DNA from: Phylloscopus collybita
Taxonomy: Eukaryota > Chordata > Aves > Passeriformes > Phylloscopidae
DNA length: 64,000 bases
Assembly: GCA_027886175.1 (NCBI GenBank)
Contig: JAJNNQ010000096.1
Coordinates: forward strand, 310,001 to 374,000
Direction of reading: 5' to 3'
This document shows, piece by piece, positions 1 through 54,825 of this stretch. Position 1 is the first letter of the stretch. The number at the start of each line of letters is the position of its first letter. The translations under genes were made by a program, and so were the position numbers. The notes beneath the pieces are model-generated. The model was not told the origin of the DNA and did not search any database. It saw only the letters and a program-made list of their open reading frames with translations.

Positions 1-272
1 GCTCCCGGGGGGGTTCCCTCGGAGCGCTGAGCACGGCAGACGCCGTGGGAAGGAGCCGGGCCGGCCCGGTGGCGTCGGCAGCCGCGGGCGAGGCTGAGGC
101 GCTCCTGCCCGGCCGGCCCGGCTGGCCCGGGAGCCGCCGGAGCCGGGAGCTGTCGGGGCCGGGAGCCGGGCTCCGCCTGCCCCGGGAGCCGCCGGGGCCG
201 GTGCCAGGAGCCGCCCCGTCAGGTCTTCAAAGCGCCCGCCGCCGCGTCCTCCCGCTCGGTACCTGCCGGGCC

Positions 273-528
273 CGGGGCTGCCGGGGCTGCCGGGGCTGCC
301 GGGGCTGCCGGGGGTGCCGGGGCTGCCGGGGCTGCCGGGGCTGCCGGGGCTGCCGGGGGTGCCGGGGCTGCCGGGGCTGCCGGGGCTGCCGGCGGTGCCG
401 GGGGTGCCGGGGCTGCCGGGGCTGCCGGGGCTGCCGGGAGTGCCGGGACTGCCGGGGGTGCCGGGGCTGCCGGGGCTGCCGGGGGTGCCGGGGCTGCCGG
501 GGCTGCCGGGGGTGCCGGGGGTGCCGCT
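273..528. repeat. Minisatellite, 9-bp unit (GGGGCTGCC)
   Basis: About 28 copies of GGGGCTGCC / GGGGGTGCC; collagen-like GLP repeats in one frame are an artefact. Confidence 0.93.
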
Positions 529-642
529 CCGCCCCTCAGCCCGGAGCCATCCCAGGCTCTCGGTCCCGGCTCCGATCCCGGCACGACGGGAGCGGTTCGG
601 CCCGTGTGAGCGCGGTGCCGGAGCACCGCCGGTACCGGCCTT

Positions 643-845
643 GGCAGCGTCACCTCCCTGGCAGCGTCACCTCCCTGGCGGTGTCACCTCCCTGGCAGTG
701 TCACCTCCCTGGCGGTGTCACCTCCCTGGCAGTGTCACCTCCCTGGCAGCGTCACCTCCCTGGCGGTGTCACCTCCCTGGCGGTGTCACCTCCCTGGCAG
801 CGTCACCTCCCTGGCAGCGTCACCTCCCTGGCAGTGTCACCGCCG
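643..845. repeat. Minisatellite, 17-bp unit (GGCAGCGTCACCTCCCT)
   Basis: About 12 copies with GGCGGTGTCACCTCCCT variants. Confidence 0.95.
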
Positions 846-937
846 TGTCCCCTCTGCCGCCCGGTGGCACCTCGGGCTCCGGGGGTGCCCCTGCCTCCCC
901 CGCCGTGCGTCAGCAGGGCTCCCACCGCGCTCCGGGC

Positions 938-992
938 GCCAGATGTGCCTGTGCCAGATGTGCCTGTGCCAGATGTGCCTGTGCCAGATGCG
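938..992. repeat. 15-bp repeat (GCCAGATGTGCCTGT), 3.5 copies
   Basis: Perfect short tandem repeat. Confidence 0.93.
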
Positions 993-1017
993 CTCTCGGC
1001 GGAAAAATGTGCGTGCC

Positions 1018-1057
1018 GGGGCCGGGGCCGGGGCCGGGGCCGGGGCCGGGCCGGGCC
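1018..1057. repeat. Hexamer (GGGGCC)n
   Basis: About six GGGGCC hexamers, the motif known to form G-quadruplexes. Confidence 0.93.
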
Positions 1058-1334
1058 GGTGCCGCCCGCATTCCGCGGCGGCCGCGCTGGCTCCGTCCCA
1101 GCGGGCACCGGCCCGGCCGCGGCCGCCGCTCCCCGGCGGGCCCCCCCGCCGCTCCCACGGGCTGTCACGGGTGGGTGTCGGGGCGGCTGGGGCGGGCGGG
1201 GGCCGGCGGGGCTCCCCGTGGCGCCGCGGGCGCGCGGTTGGACCGTGAGTCACGGCGGGAGCGGGCACGGCCCCGCGGCCTTGGACTCCACACCGGGGAC
1301 GGGCGGTGGCGGCCCGGCCGAACCGCGGCCTCGG

Positions 1335-2195
1335 GGGGCGGATGTGGATGTTGGGGGGCAGGCACGGATATTGGGGTGCAGACATTGGTGTTGGGGTGCA
1401 GACGTCGATGTTGGGGTGCAGACATGGGCGTTGCAGTGCAGGCATGGATATTGGGGTGCAGGCACGGATATTGGGGTGCAGACATTGGTGTTGGGGTGCA
1501 GGCTGTGGCCCCGGAGCACTGCTGTGTGTGTCAGGGTGCAGATGTGGATGTCGGGGTGCAGATGTGGATGTTGGGGTCCAGGCCCGGGTGTCGGGGTGCA
1601 GGCCCAGGTATGGGGGTGCAGGTGTGGATGTTGGGGTGCAGACCCAAGTATTGGGGTGCAGGTGTGGATGTCGGGGTGCAGACCCAGGTGTGCATGTCGG
1701 GGTGCAGACCCAGGTGTGCATGTCGGGGTGCAGGTGTGGATGTCGGGGTGCAGACCCAGGTATGGGGGTGCAGGTGTGGATGTCGGGGTGCAGACCCAGG
1801 TGTGGATGTCGGGGTGCAGACCCAGATGTGGATGTCAGGGTGCAGGCCCGGCTGTCGGGGTGCAGATGTGGATGTCGGGGTGCAGGTGTGCATGTCGGGG
1901 TGCAGGCCCAGGTATTGGGGTGCAGGTGTGGATGTTGGGGTGCAGACCCAGGTATGGGGGTGCAGGTGTGCATGTCGGGGTGCAGACCCAAGTATTGGGG
2001 TGCAGGTGTGCATGTCGGGGTGCAGGCCCAGGTGTCGGGGTGCAGACCCAGGTGTGGATGTCGGGGTGCAGGCCCGGGTGTGGGGGTGCAGGTGTGGATG
2101 TCGGGGTGCAGACCCGGCTGTCGGGGTGCAGGTGTGGATGTCGGGGTGCAGATCCGGGTATCGGGGTGCAGGTCCGGCTGTCGGGGTGTTGGCTG
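1335..2195. repeat. Minisatellite, 20-bp unit with 40-bp higher order
   Basis: About 43 units alternating GGTGCAGGTGTGGATGTCGG and GGTGCAGACCCAGGTATGGG. Confidence 0.95.
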
Positions 2196-2261
2196 TGCCA
2201 GGCTGGCAGCGCCCAGGGCACCCACAGCTGCCCTTTCCCCAGCAGCTGCCGCCCCTGCCGG

Positions 2262-2335
2262 CGGTGACGCGGGTGACACGGGTGACGCGGGTGACACTGG
2301 TGACACGGGTGACACTGGTGACACGGGCGCTGCCA
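2262..2335. repeat. 9-bp repeat (GGTGACACG)
   Basis: About eight copies with GGTGACGCG and GGTGACACT variants. Confidence 0.93.
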
Positions 2336-2565
2336 GGGGCAGGGCTGTCACCCCAAGGGGCTCTGGGTTCTCAGCCACCCCGGGGGTCCCTGACCAACCC
2401 GAGTGCCCCCAGGGGGGCACAACCCCCGAGTTTACCCCGCGGTCCCCTCAGCTGGCGTTGTCACCCACTGGGGGAGGGGGGTGGGAGATGGATCCCCGGG
2501 GAGGGGGGGGTCCTACAGCCCTGCCCGTGCCCCCCGCAGTGAGAGAGCCCCTGGGTGCTGTGGGG

Positions 2566-2945
2566 CGGGCACAGGTGGGGTGTGGAGGCACAGGGTGGGG
2601 TGTGGGGGCACAGGATGGGTGTGGGGGGCACAGAGTGGGATGTGGGGGCACAGAGTGGGGTGTGGAGGCACAGGGTGAGGTGTGGGGGGCACAGGGTGGG
2701 GTGTGGGGGCACAGAGTGGGGTGTGGGGGGCACAGGATGGGTGTGGGGGGCACAGGGTGAGGTGTGGGGGCACAGAGTGGGGTGTGGGGGCACAGGTGGG
2801 GTGTGGGGGGCACAGAGTGGGATGTGGGGGCACAGAGTGGGGTGTGGAGGCACAGGGTGAGGTGTGGGGGGCACAGGGTGGGGTGTGGGGGCACGGAGTG
2901 GGGTGTGGGGGCACAGAGTGGGGTGTGGGGGGCACGGGGTGGGAT
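2566..2945. repeat. Minisatellite, about 20-bp unit (GGGGTGTGGGGGCACAGAGT)
   Basis: About 19 copies. Confidence 0.93.
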
Positions 2946-3794
2946 CTGAGGTGCTGCCCTGGGGTGCTGTCAGGAGCAGAGCTGCCGGTGGGGCTGGTGG
3001 GTGCCTGGGGGCACCCAGGGGAGTCTGTGGGGCTCAGCCCCCCCCATCCTGGGGATCCTGCAGCCCCGGGGGTTGTGACCCTGAACACCTCAGAGGGGTC
3101 CCAGGGGTCTGAGCCACTCCAATGTGGGGCCTGGGAGCGGTGACCCTGGGGGCTCGAGCCCCTGGTGGGGGGGGAGCGAGGGTCCTGCAGTGCCAGGGCA
3201 TGGCCTGGGGGCTCGGGGGGTGGGGTGGGGGTCCCTGGGTTGTGTTTTGGGTGGTCCCCAAACCCCCACAGGGCCTGAAGGTGCCAGCTGGGCTCTGGGG
3301 TGCTGGGGAGCCCCTGAGCTTGGGGGTCAGAGGGGTTCGGGGACCCTCTGTGAGGGGCAAGGAGGGTCCTGACCTGGCACCCTGGGGAACCTGAGCCTCC
3401 AAAGGTTGGAGACCTGGGGGTCCTGAGGTGTGCTGATGGGGGGTCCAGGAGGTGATTGGGGGTCCAGGAGGTGACTGGGGGGTCCAGGAGCCGCAGCCTG
3501 GGGGTCCCGACCCCCCGGACTTGTGGACCTGAGGGTCCCCAGGCCCCGAGGTGTGGGGCAGGTGTGGCTCTGGGTGAGAGGTGAGGGGTTCCTGAGCACC
3601 CCGACCTTCAGCAACGGGGGTCCCGCTCCCCGCCTTTGCAGCTCCGGGGGTCTCGCAGCCCCGCCTGTGGGACCGGGGTGGGGGGGCGTGGGGGGCGGTG
3701 CCGCCTCCCCCTGGGGCGCCCCACGGCTGCTCCGTGGGTCCGAGTCCCGCAGGCGCGGGCGGGGAAGGGGTTAAAGCTCGGGAGTTTCCTGTGG

Positions 3795-3964
3795 GCAGGG
3801 TCGGGGCGTGGGGCGTGGGGCGGGGGGAGAGAGAGCCCCGTCTCCTCCCCGGGCCGCCCCACTCGCGGCGGGACGGGCAGGGAGAGCGGCGGCGGCGGCG
3901 GTGTCGGGGCTGGCTCGGCTCGGCTCGGCTCAGCTCAGCTCAGCTCAGCTCAGCTCAGCTCAGC
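3795..3964 (+). promoter_or_regulatory. PLEC: GC-box promoter and 5'UTR of plectin exon 1a
   Basis: A run of GC boxes (GGGGCGTGGGGCGGGG-like, about 3803-3823) lies about 150 bp before the exon 1a ATG, followed by a (CGG) run and a pentanucleotide repeat. No TATA box is visible, consistent with an Sp1-type TATA-less promoter. The transcription start is inferred to lie between about 3830 and 3910. Confidence 0.55.
3912..3964 (+). repeat. 5'UTR pentanucleotide repeat abutting the start codon
   Basis: Four GGCTC units (3912-3931) then six AGCTC units (3932-3961) and AGC run directly into the plectin ATG at 3965, so the repeat provides the whole Kozak upstream context. Confidence 0.9.
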
Positions 3965-47747
<43,783 letters not shown>

Positions 47748-47920
47748 GAGCTGCCAGCCCCCCGAGGCGCTGCCTCACCCGCTCCGCATGTGGCAACGCT
47801 GCTGGCTAATCACTAGTATTTTTTTTTTAATTTTGAACCTCCACTCTTTCTCCCAAAGCAGTGCCTCAAGTTTAACCAAAAAAGACGAGAACTAATAAAT
47901 TAATATATGCGAATGTGCTG
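47748..47920 (+). other. PLEC: PLEC 3'UTR
   Basis: Short A/T-rich 3'UTR with a T-run at about 47820. The cleavage site is inferred near 47910-47925, followed by a GT-rich stretch (GTGCTGACAGTGTTTGTAT). Confidence 0.7.
47894..47899 (+). terminator. PLEC: PLEC polyadenylation signal AATAAA
   Basis: Canonical hexamer 147 bp after the stop codon with a downstream GU-rich element. Confidence 0.85.
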
Positions 47921-48918
47921 ACAGTGTTTGTATATTAAGAGACGAGAGAGAACACACACTACCCTCCCCACCCTGTGCCCCGGGAGCTGGACACCGTTCC
48001 CGCTCCTGGCCGCGCCAATCCCGCCGCTGCTCGCACACGGCGCGGCCGAGCCGGACACCAGGAAAACAGTTCCCCGTTTGGATCTAACCACTTAGCACTC
48101 TTTTGTAATTAACCTGCCGGCTTCAGCCCCTGCACCCCAAAGGAGGAGACTGCCTTGGCCCCGTGGTGCACCCCACTGCAGCCGGTGTGCCAGAGGAGGA
48201 CATCGCGGGCTCCTCGGCACCGGACAGCCAGACACACCACACCAGCCCTGAAGCTGCTGCCTGGAGCCTTTCCGCGTGCCCTCAGTGCAGCGAGGAGGGG
48301 GCTCCGCACCCCGGCCCCCGAGCTGCCCCATCTCCCTGCCTTGGCCTCCCGGCACGTCCCCACCACCGCCGCGCCGCGGAGCCGGTGCCCCAACCGTAAG
48401 TGCCGCGCTGGCGCTGCCTGGTGCTTCCGCGCCCTGCGGGGGGACCTGCCTCCGCTCGCCACTTCGCCCACCTGCCGAGGGGCTTCGCTGCGTGCCTGCC
48501 TCCGCCAGCCCACCCGCCCACCCGGGACGCGCCCGCCGCGGCCGGCCGGTCTGTCTGTCTGTCTCTCCGTGTATCTGGGAAGTGCTTCTGCTTGAGGTTG
48601 ATTTCCTCACGCTCCTGCGGCTCCATGACCCGTTGGCAGGTGTCTGCCAGAGCCCACGTCCCGGCCTGGGTCTGTGCAGCTCCTGCACCCAGAGCCCCCC
48701 AGAGCCGTGGGGGTTTTCCTGACCCTGGCAAAGGGTAGGAGGGCCGTGGGACCCCTGCAGCGCAGGCCATGGGATGCTGCAGCAGCCTGGCACACACCCG
48801 CATTAGAAATAGGCAGATTTCTGTAAACCCAGCCTCCTTTTTTCTTCTTCGCGGTAATTCCACCCCCTGGCTCTGCCCCCCGCCCCGTGCCGGCGCTAAC
48901 GCGCTCTCTCTCTGGCAG
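47921..48918 (+). other. Post-PLEC spacer
   Basis: Mostly unique, moderately GC-rich. Includes a strong donor-like CCAACC|GTAAGTG near 48398 and the branch point CTAAC (48896-48900) plus pyrimidine tract serving the exon at 48919. No clear coding sequence otherwise. Confidence 0.5.
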
Positions 48919-49062
48919 ACGTCTTTTTCCAGTCCCAACAAAGACCTCCCAGTGCCGCTGGGCGAGCTCCTGAGCTGGGTCTCCGACATCAGCCGGTCGT
49001 GGACGGGCTCGAGGGGAGCCCCGGAGGCGGCGGCAGCTGCTCGGCCGCGCTCGCCAGCACAG
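48919..49062 (+). CDS. Candidate spectrin-repeat-like exon A downstream of PLEC
   Basis: 144 nt, phase 0/0, 48 codons. Acceptor signals are textbook: CTAAC branch point, (CT)n tract, GGCAG. Donor CAG|GTAACG. Encodes TSFSSPNKDLPVPLGELLSW then VSDISRSWTGS and an Ala/Arg-rich end. The LGELLSWVSDI stretch resembles helix A of a spectrin repeat. It is phase-compatible with the exon at 57389. No homologue is certain; alternatively a chance open segment. Confidence 0.5.
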
Positions 49063-50225
49063 GTAACGCCCGCCGACCTCCCCAGTCTGTCCCGCTCCCG
49101 CAGCAGGTGCGCGGCGCTGGCGGCCGGGCTCGGTGGCTTCATTTCCATGGGTTGTTCTCCCTGTCTCATCCCATCTTTTCGCTTTGTTGTAGCGTGGCTG
49201 GATGTCCATACCACTTCCCCTCATCGCCGCCGTGGAGCCCGTCCCCCGCCCCGAGGCCGGTGGGAGCGCACCTGAGGACACGGGGACCTTCTCCCTCACC
49301 CTTTGCACTTGCCAGAGTCCCCGGCCAGAGACTGGGGCCGCAGTGCCCGAGCTGCCAATGGCCCAAGGAGCACCCACAGGGTCACCTGGCCCCCACCCGC
49401 CCCACACACTCCCTCCTCCCCAGGGATGGCCTCCCGGTGCGGTGTCGGGCTCACTGCGGATCTCCAGAACATCTCCTCCTTCCCACCCGCTCTCATCTGC
49501 CACCTGTAAATCCCGTCATGTTACCCTCCGCCTCTGGTGTCATTATTGCTCTCATTACCCCCTTCGGCTTTGCATGAGGTGCCACTGGCTCCAGGGCAGT
49601 CCCCGCTCCCAGGGCCCCCCACACCCCCAACGTCCCTCATTGGGGCGGTGGGGGCCCGTCGATTTCCCAAACACATCTCTTCCTGGGGGCAAAACACTAA
49701 ATTGTACATACCACAAAGTGTCTGTAAGAGGAGCAGTGCGGACCCAGGGCTCCCCTGCGAGGGCAGTAAAGGAGAATCCTCTGAAACCAGCCGGCAGCTC
49801 TGCGTCATCTGTTCGCCCCTCGGCCTCGCCACCGTGGCCGTGGGCTCCCGCTGCCTCCTGCAGCCTCCTGCCGTGGGCTGCGTGGGGCTGCCACGGGTCG
49901 TGGTGAAGTGTGTCGGGGTGCCGGGGGTCTGACCAGCTCCTGCTGCAGCTGCTGCACCGGAGCGCTGGGGCTGGTGCACCCACGGCACTGCCAGGCTCAG
50001 AGCAGGGCCCCAGGGCCGTCCCCAGAGCTGACCAGTGGGCCCCTGGCTTGGGGCAGTGGGTGCTGCTGGTGCTGCAGGGGGTTTCTGAGCATTGCTTGTG
50101 TGAGGACAGACCTGGTCCTTTATCAGCGGGGCTCTGGGCTGGGCAGGGACGCTGTCCTCCCTGCACGGTGCTGTTCCCACGTGTGCTGCTATCGCTGCAG
50201 GTCCGGGGCCGTGCCGGCAGTGCCA
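49063..50225 (+). other. Unique non-repetitive segment between candidate exons
   Basis: Relatively low-GC unique DNA. A good acceptor (TTCGCTTTGTTGTAG, ending 49192) is followed by a frame open for over 200 codons, but no donor or homology fixes an exon. Could be intron, an alternative 3' exon or conserved noncoding DNA. Confidence 0.4.
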
Positions 50226-50890
50226 CGGCCGCTGCCCGGTGTGGGCAGTGCTGGGGGCATCCCCTGTCTGGGCAGTGCTCTGGTCACTCCCTTTCTGTGC
50301 TCTGGTCACCCTCAGTCTGGGCAGTGCTGGGGTCACTCCCTCCCTGGGCAGTGCTCTGGTCACTCCCTGTCTGGGCAGTGCTCTGGTCACTCCCTGTCTG
50401 GGCAGTGCTCTGGTCACCCTCAGTCTGGACAGTGCTCTGGTCACTCCCTGTCTGGGCAGTGCTCTGAGTACCCCATTTCTGGGCAGTGCTGTGGTCACCC
50501 CCTGTCTGGGCAGTGCTCTGGTCACCCCCTGTCTGGGCAGTGCTGGGGTCACCCCTGTCTGGGCAGTGCTCTGGTCACTCCCTTCCTGGGCAGTGCTGGG
50601 GTCACCCCTGTCTGGGCAGTGCTCTGGTCACTCCCTGTCTGGGCAGTGCTGGGGTCACCCCTGTCTGGGCAGTGCTCTGGTCACTCCCTGTCTGGGCAGT
50701 GCTGTGGTCGCCCCCTGACTGGACAGTGCTGGGGTCACCTCCTGTCTGGGCAGTGCTCTGGTCACTCCCTGTCTGGGCAGTGCTGGGGTCACCCCTGTCT
50801 GGGCAGTGCTGGGGTCACCCCTGTCTGGGCAGTGCTCTGGTCACCCCTGTCTGGGCAGTGCTGGGGTCACCCCTGTCTGGGCAGTGGGGG
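50226..50890. repeat. Minisatellite, unit about 26 bp (CTGTCTGGGCAGTGCTCTGG)
   Basis: About 25 copies of CTGTCTGGGCAGTGCTCTGG + TCACCC/TCACTCC. Confidence 0.93.
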
Positions 50891-51775
50891 GCTGCAGTGG
50901 GTGGCTGGCAGCGGTCAGCTGCGAGGCCGAGGGGCTTTGGGGGGGTTTGGGGTGTGATGGCCGCTGGCAGGGCAGCAGCGCTCAGAAGGGAAAGCCTGGC
51001 CAGCCTGGAGGGGTCAGTGCAGCTGGCACAGGTGGCTCAAGGGGCCGGTCCAGCCCGGTGGGACAGGTGCCACCGCTCAGGCTGGGCTGGGACACCCTGA
51101 GCTGCAGAGTCACCCCGCAGCAGCGCCGGGACCCCCAGGAGCACCAGAGCTGTCAGGACCTTGCAGGACCCCCGCAATGTCCAGGGGCTGGGGGGTGGAT
51201 CTCAACTCTGCCGGGACCAGCCAAGCACGTCAGCAGCCCCGGGTGGGGTGGGGTGGGGAGGGCAGGCCGGGCGGGACAGATGGCGGTGGCTGCGTAGGAC
51301 GTTAATTGCATTGTCCGGCAGTAATTAACGGCAGCGTCCGTCTGTCCACACCAGCGCTGGGATGCGGCCGTTAGGCGCAGCCGGGCCAGGGGGGCTCGGG
51401 GGGGTCTCAGGCTGCTGCAGCCTTTGGGGGGCTCAGGAGGGGTCCCAGAACAGCAAGACACTCCCCCAGGTGACACAAGCTGCTTGGGGCCCTGCCCCAC
51501 CTCGCTGCCCCTCGGGTATTTCCTTGTGTCCCCCAGATATCCCCTGCTTACCCCCCAACTTCCTGACCCCTCCCCCAGGGCCAGTAACCTCTCCTAAAGC
51601 TCATGAGACCACCAAGAGCCCTCTGACCCGTGGCACACTCCCGTGTCATGGGCTGGAAGCCCCTCACTGCCCCCCAACCCCCGGCACTGGTGGGGTCCAG
51701 CTCTTTCCTGGTGAGAAACGCTGCTGCTCCCAGGCCCGGCCACGGGACTCACATCCCTGTGCCCGGGGGATCCTA
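50891..51775. other. Unique intergenic or intronic segment
   Basis: No gene seen. Contains a TAATT cluster at 51302-51327 (GTTAATTGC, AGTAATTAACG). Confidence 0.5.
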
Positions 51776-52212
51776 TTCCCCACATCCCTCTGCCCCTGTT
51801 CCCCACACCCCTCTGGCCCTGTTCCCCACATCACTGACCCTATTCCCCACACCCCTCTGCCCCTGTTCCCCACACCCCTTTCCCCTGTTCCCCACACCCC
51901 TCTGACCCTGTTCCCCACACCCTTTCCCCTGTTCCCCACACCCCTTTCCCCTGTTCCCCACACCCCTCTGCCCCTGTTCCCCACACCCCTTTCCCCTGTT
52001 CCCCACACCCCTCTGCCCCTGTTCCCCACACCCCTTGCCCCTGTTCCCCACACCCCTCTGCCCCTGTTCCCCACACCCTTTCCCCTGTTCCCCACATCAC
52101 TGACCCTGTTCCCCACACCCTTTCCCCTGTTCCCCACATCACTGACCCTGTTCCCCACACCCCTTTCCCCTGTTCCCCACACCCCTCTGCCCCTGTTCCC
52201 CACACCCCTTTG
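51776..52212. repeat. Minisatellite, unit about 18-20 bp (CCCCTGTTCCCCACACC)
   Basis: About 23 copies of CCCCTGTTCCCCACACC + CCTCTG/CTTT, with CACATCACTGACC variants. Confidence 0.93.
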
Positions 52213-53040
52213 CCCCTCCCCGGTGTGCCTGGGGCAGTGGGATCCCCCCTCAGGAGGGTCCGGAGGGTGGGGAGGGGGCGTGCCGAGGGCCAGGCTGACC
52301 GCTCCTGGGGTGAGCCGGCCCCTTCCCCAGGCAGCGCGGCCTCCCTTGCCCACGGACACTCCCCTCACCTTGCGTGGCTCCACATCACCCCTCTCCTGCC
52401 CCACTGACACCCCCAAAGCCCCCTCAGCACCGTGGGCAGGGAGTGACCGGGCCAAACTCGTCACCACGGAGAGCCCCACGGTGTAACACCCTGCCTGTCA
52501 CCCTGCCCTGCTGCGGCGGAGGCTGGAGCCCCCCGGCCCCCCGAGTTAAACCACCCCCTCAGCACCGCGGCGGCACGCGTGGCACCCAGGGGTGCCGGGG
52601 AGGGTCCCTCGCTCCCCGCCCGGCGTTCCCCGACCGCCCCTCGGGGCGGGAGCGGCGGCACCGCCCCGTCCTGGCCGCGCTCCGTCCCGGAGCTCCCGTG
52701 GCCGCTGTCCCAAGCGTGGCCCTGCTGGCACCGAGCAGCTGCCAGCTCGCTGTGCCCACCGCCCCGGGCGCTGCTGGCTCGGCCCCCGCCGCGCCGGGAA
52801 CGCTCTGTTCCGCTGCTCCACAAAGGACGGAACGGCCTCTCCCACGCCCTCCCCCAACCCCTCGCTGGGACGCTCCTCAGGGCCAGGGACCCCCCCAGCC
52901 CCCCCCGGCCGCTCCGCTGAGGCTCGGAGCCCGGTGCACAGCCGGGCACCGGGCATGTGTGGCTGTGCGCCGAGCCGAGCGCTGCCGTCCCTGCGCCCCG
53001 CCAGCCTCCTCTGCCCGGCCCGGTGAATGCCCCGTGCACG
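52213..53040. other. GC-rich unique segment
   Basis: CpG-rich from about 52500 to 53040, with no exon that I can support. May be a CpG island. Confidence 0.4.
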
Positions 53041-53600
53041 GCGGTGGGAGCGGGGATGGTGCTGCCCCGGGGGCTGCAGCGGCCGCGTCCTGCCGGGCAC
53101 CGGGCAGAGCTCAGGGCCCCGGGACTGCCGCGGCCGTGTCCTGCCGGGCACTGGGCAGAGCTCAGGGCTGCAGGGGCTGCATCTGCCCCGTCCTGCCGGG
53201 CACCGGGCAGAGCTCAGGGCTGCAGGGGCTGCAGGGCTGCAGCCGCCCCGTCCTGCCGGGCACCGGGCAGAGCTCAGGGCCCCGGGGCTGCCGCGGCCGT
53301 GTCCTGCCGGGCACTGGGCAGAGCTCAGGGCTGCAGGGGCTGCATCTGCCCCGTCCTGCCGGGCACCGGGCAGAGCTCAGGGCTGCAGGGGCTGCATCTG
53401 CCCCGTCCTGCCGGGCACCGGGCAGAGCTCAGGGCTGCATCTGCCACGTCCTGCCGGGCACCGCGCAGAGCTCAGGGCTGCAGCCGCCCCGTCCTGCCCC
53501 AGGCAGCTCCCGGAGCTCAGGGCCCCGGAGCTCAGGGCCCCCGGGGGCCGCAGCCGCCCCGTCCTGCCCCAGGCAGCCCCCGGAGCTCAGGGCCAGGCCG
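53041..53600. repeat. Minisatellite, unit about 54-60 bp
   Basis: About nine units of CCGTCCTGCCGGGCACCGGG, CAGAGCTCAGGGCTGCAGGG, GCTGCATCTGC. Confidence 0.92.
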
Positions 53601-54825
53601 GCGCCGTGCGGGCGGTGCCGTGCGGGCAGCGCGGTGCGGGGTCCTGCCTCCCTCAGCGGCTCCGGATATGTTTTGTTTTGGTTTTTTTTTTTTTTTTTGC
53701 GGCTGTGGCGTTCCCGGGTGCACGGGCAGCCCGCGGAGCCTGGTGCCCGAGCCGGCGCTGGGGGCTGCTCCGAGCCCACCCGGGGCAGGTGACCCTCGGG
53801 GGCGTGTGCCGCGCCCAGCACCCGTGTGGGGTTCGCTGCTCCCGGCGGTCTCGTGTCCCTTGGCACGTCCCGAGCGGAGCAGCCGCGCTGGCACCGCCTC
53901 TGGGACAGGCTGGCAGCGGCCATCGGAGCTCCAGCCCAGCAGCCCAGGCTGAGTTTGAGCTGGAAAAGCCTTTCCCGGGGCAGATGCTGTCACCGTCTGC
54001 CCACCTGCGGCAGCGTCCTCCACCTGCCCGGTTCCCCGTGCCCGGCCTCGGGCAGCAGGGCTGGCGCGGTAACGCCGCAGTCCTGCCCTGGGCTGAGGGC
54101 TCCCCGAGGGGCACACAGGACCAGGGACCACCGCGGTGGGGCAGCAGGGCTGTGGGACCACCCGCGGCTGCGCTTGGGTTGTGAGCGGGCCGTGCAGAGC
54201 CGGGCAGGACCAGCTCACCTCTGCACCGAGCCTGGTGAGGTCTCGGTGCTTGGAAGGGAGGAAGGCGTCCTCAGCTGGCTGGGAGACGCCTCCGGAGCCT
54301 CGGCGGCCCCAGCTGTGCCGTCCCGCTCCCTCCCTGCACACTGGCCCGGCCCTGGGCAGGAGGCAGCACGGTGCTGGGCAGTGCTGGGGTCACCCCCTGT
54401 GGCTGACCCAGCTAGTGGGTGGCACCGGTGCCAGTGCTGGGGCAGCTGGCCGCGCTGTGGTGTTGGTTTGGGGCTCTGCTGGTGGCACCGTGACAGCAGA
54501 GCCTGCTGTGAGCACACGTCCCCAGGGCGTCCCCGACGTCCCCAGGGCGTCCCCGGCGGGGCTGAGCCCTGCTGGCACCCCCAGCACACGGAACTGCTGC
54601 GGCACCGGCGCCCAGCAGCTGCCTGCTGCCTCTGCCCCTCATGCGGGCAGATCACAGCTGCTCCTGCTGGGGCTCCTGACCTGACCCTGCCTGAGCTTTC
54701 TGCTGCAGCAGACGCGTCCCAGGCACTCCCTGTGCTGCAGCTCCTGCCCAGCTGCCTCCTGCCACCTTCCCCGGCTCCATCCGCAGCAGCAGCAGCAGCT
54801 CCACGTCACTCCCGCACCACGGGGA
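53601..54825. other. Unique segment with a T-run and a dispersed repeat
   Basis: A 16-T run at about 53683-53698. About 54172-54300 is homologous to 57922-58040. No exon supported. Confidence 0.5.
54172..54300 (+). repeat. Dispersed repeat, copy 1
   Basis: GGGCCGTGCAGAGCCGGGCA, GGACCAGCTCACCTCTGC and TGGTGAGGTCTCGGTGCT match the segment at 57922-58040 with few differences. Confidence 0.88.

Larger units (their letters stand above)
1..3794. other. 5' flank of PLEC
   Basis: No exon could be supported. Seven tandem arrays are listed separately. 2946-3794 is unique GC-rich DNA. 1-270 is CpG-dense and might be the edge of an upstream promoter. TGAGTCA at 1246. Confidence 0.5.

Noticed and set aside
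45..2542. Several overlapping 500-740-residue open frames on both strands
   Set aside because: They coincide with tandem arrays lacking stop triplets; Gly/Cys/Val repeats in every frame and no domain or splice logic.
49193..49510. Open frame after a good acceptor at 49192 as a further exon
   Set aside because: No convincing donor, no homology, Pro/Ala-rich composition; left as a possibility only.
50226..52212. Regular arrays that superficially resemble CRISPR repeats
   Set aside because: No unique spacers, eukaryotic context; they are ordinary minisatellites.
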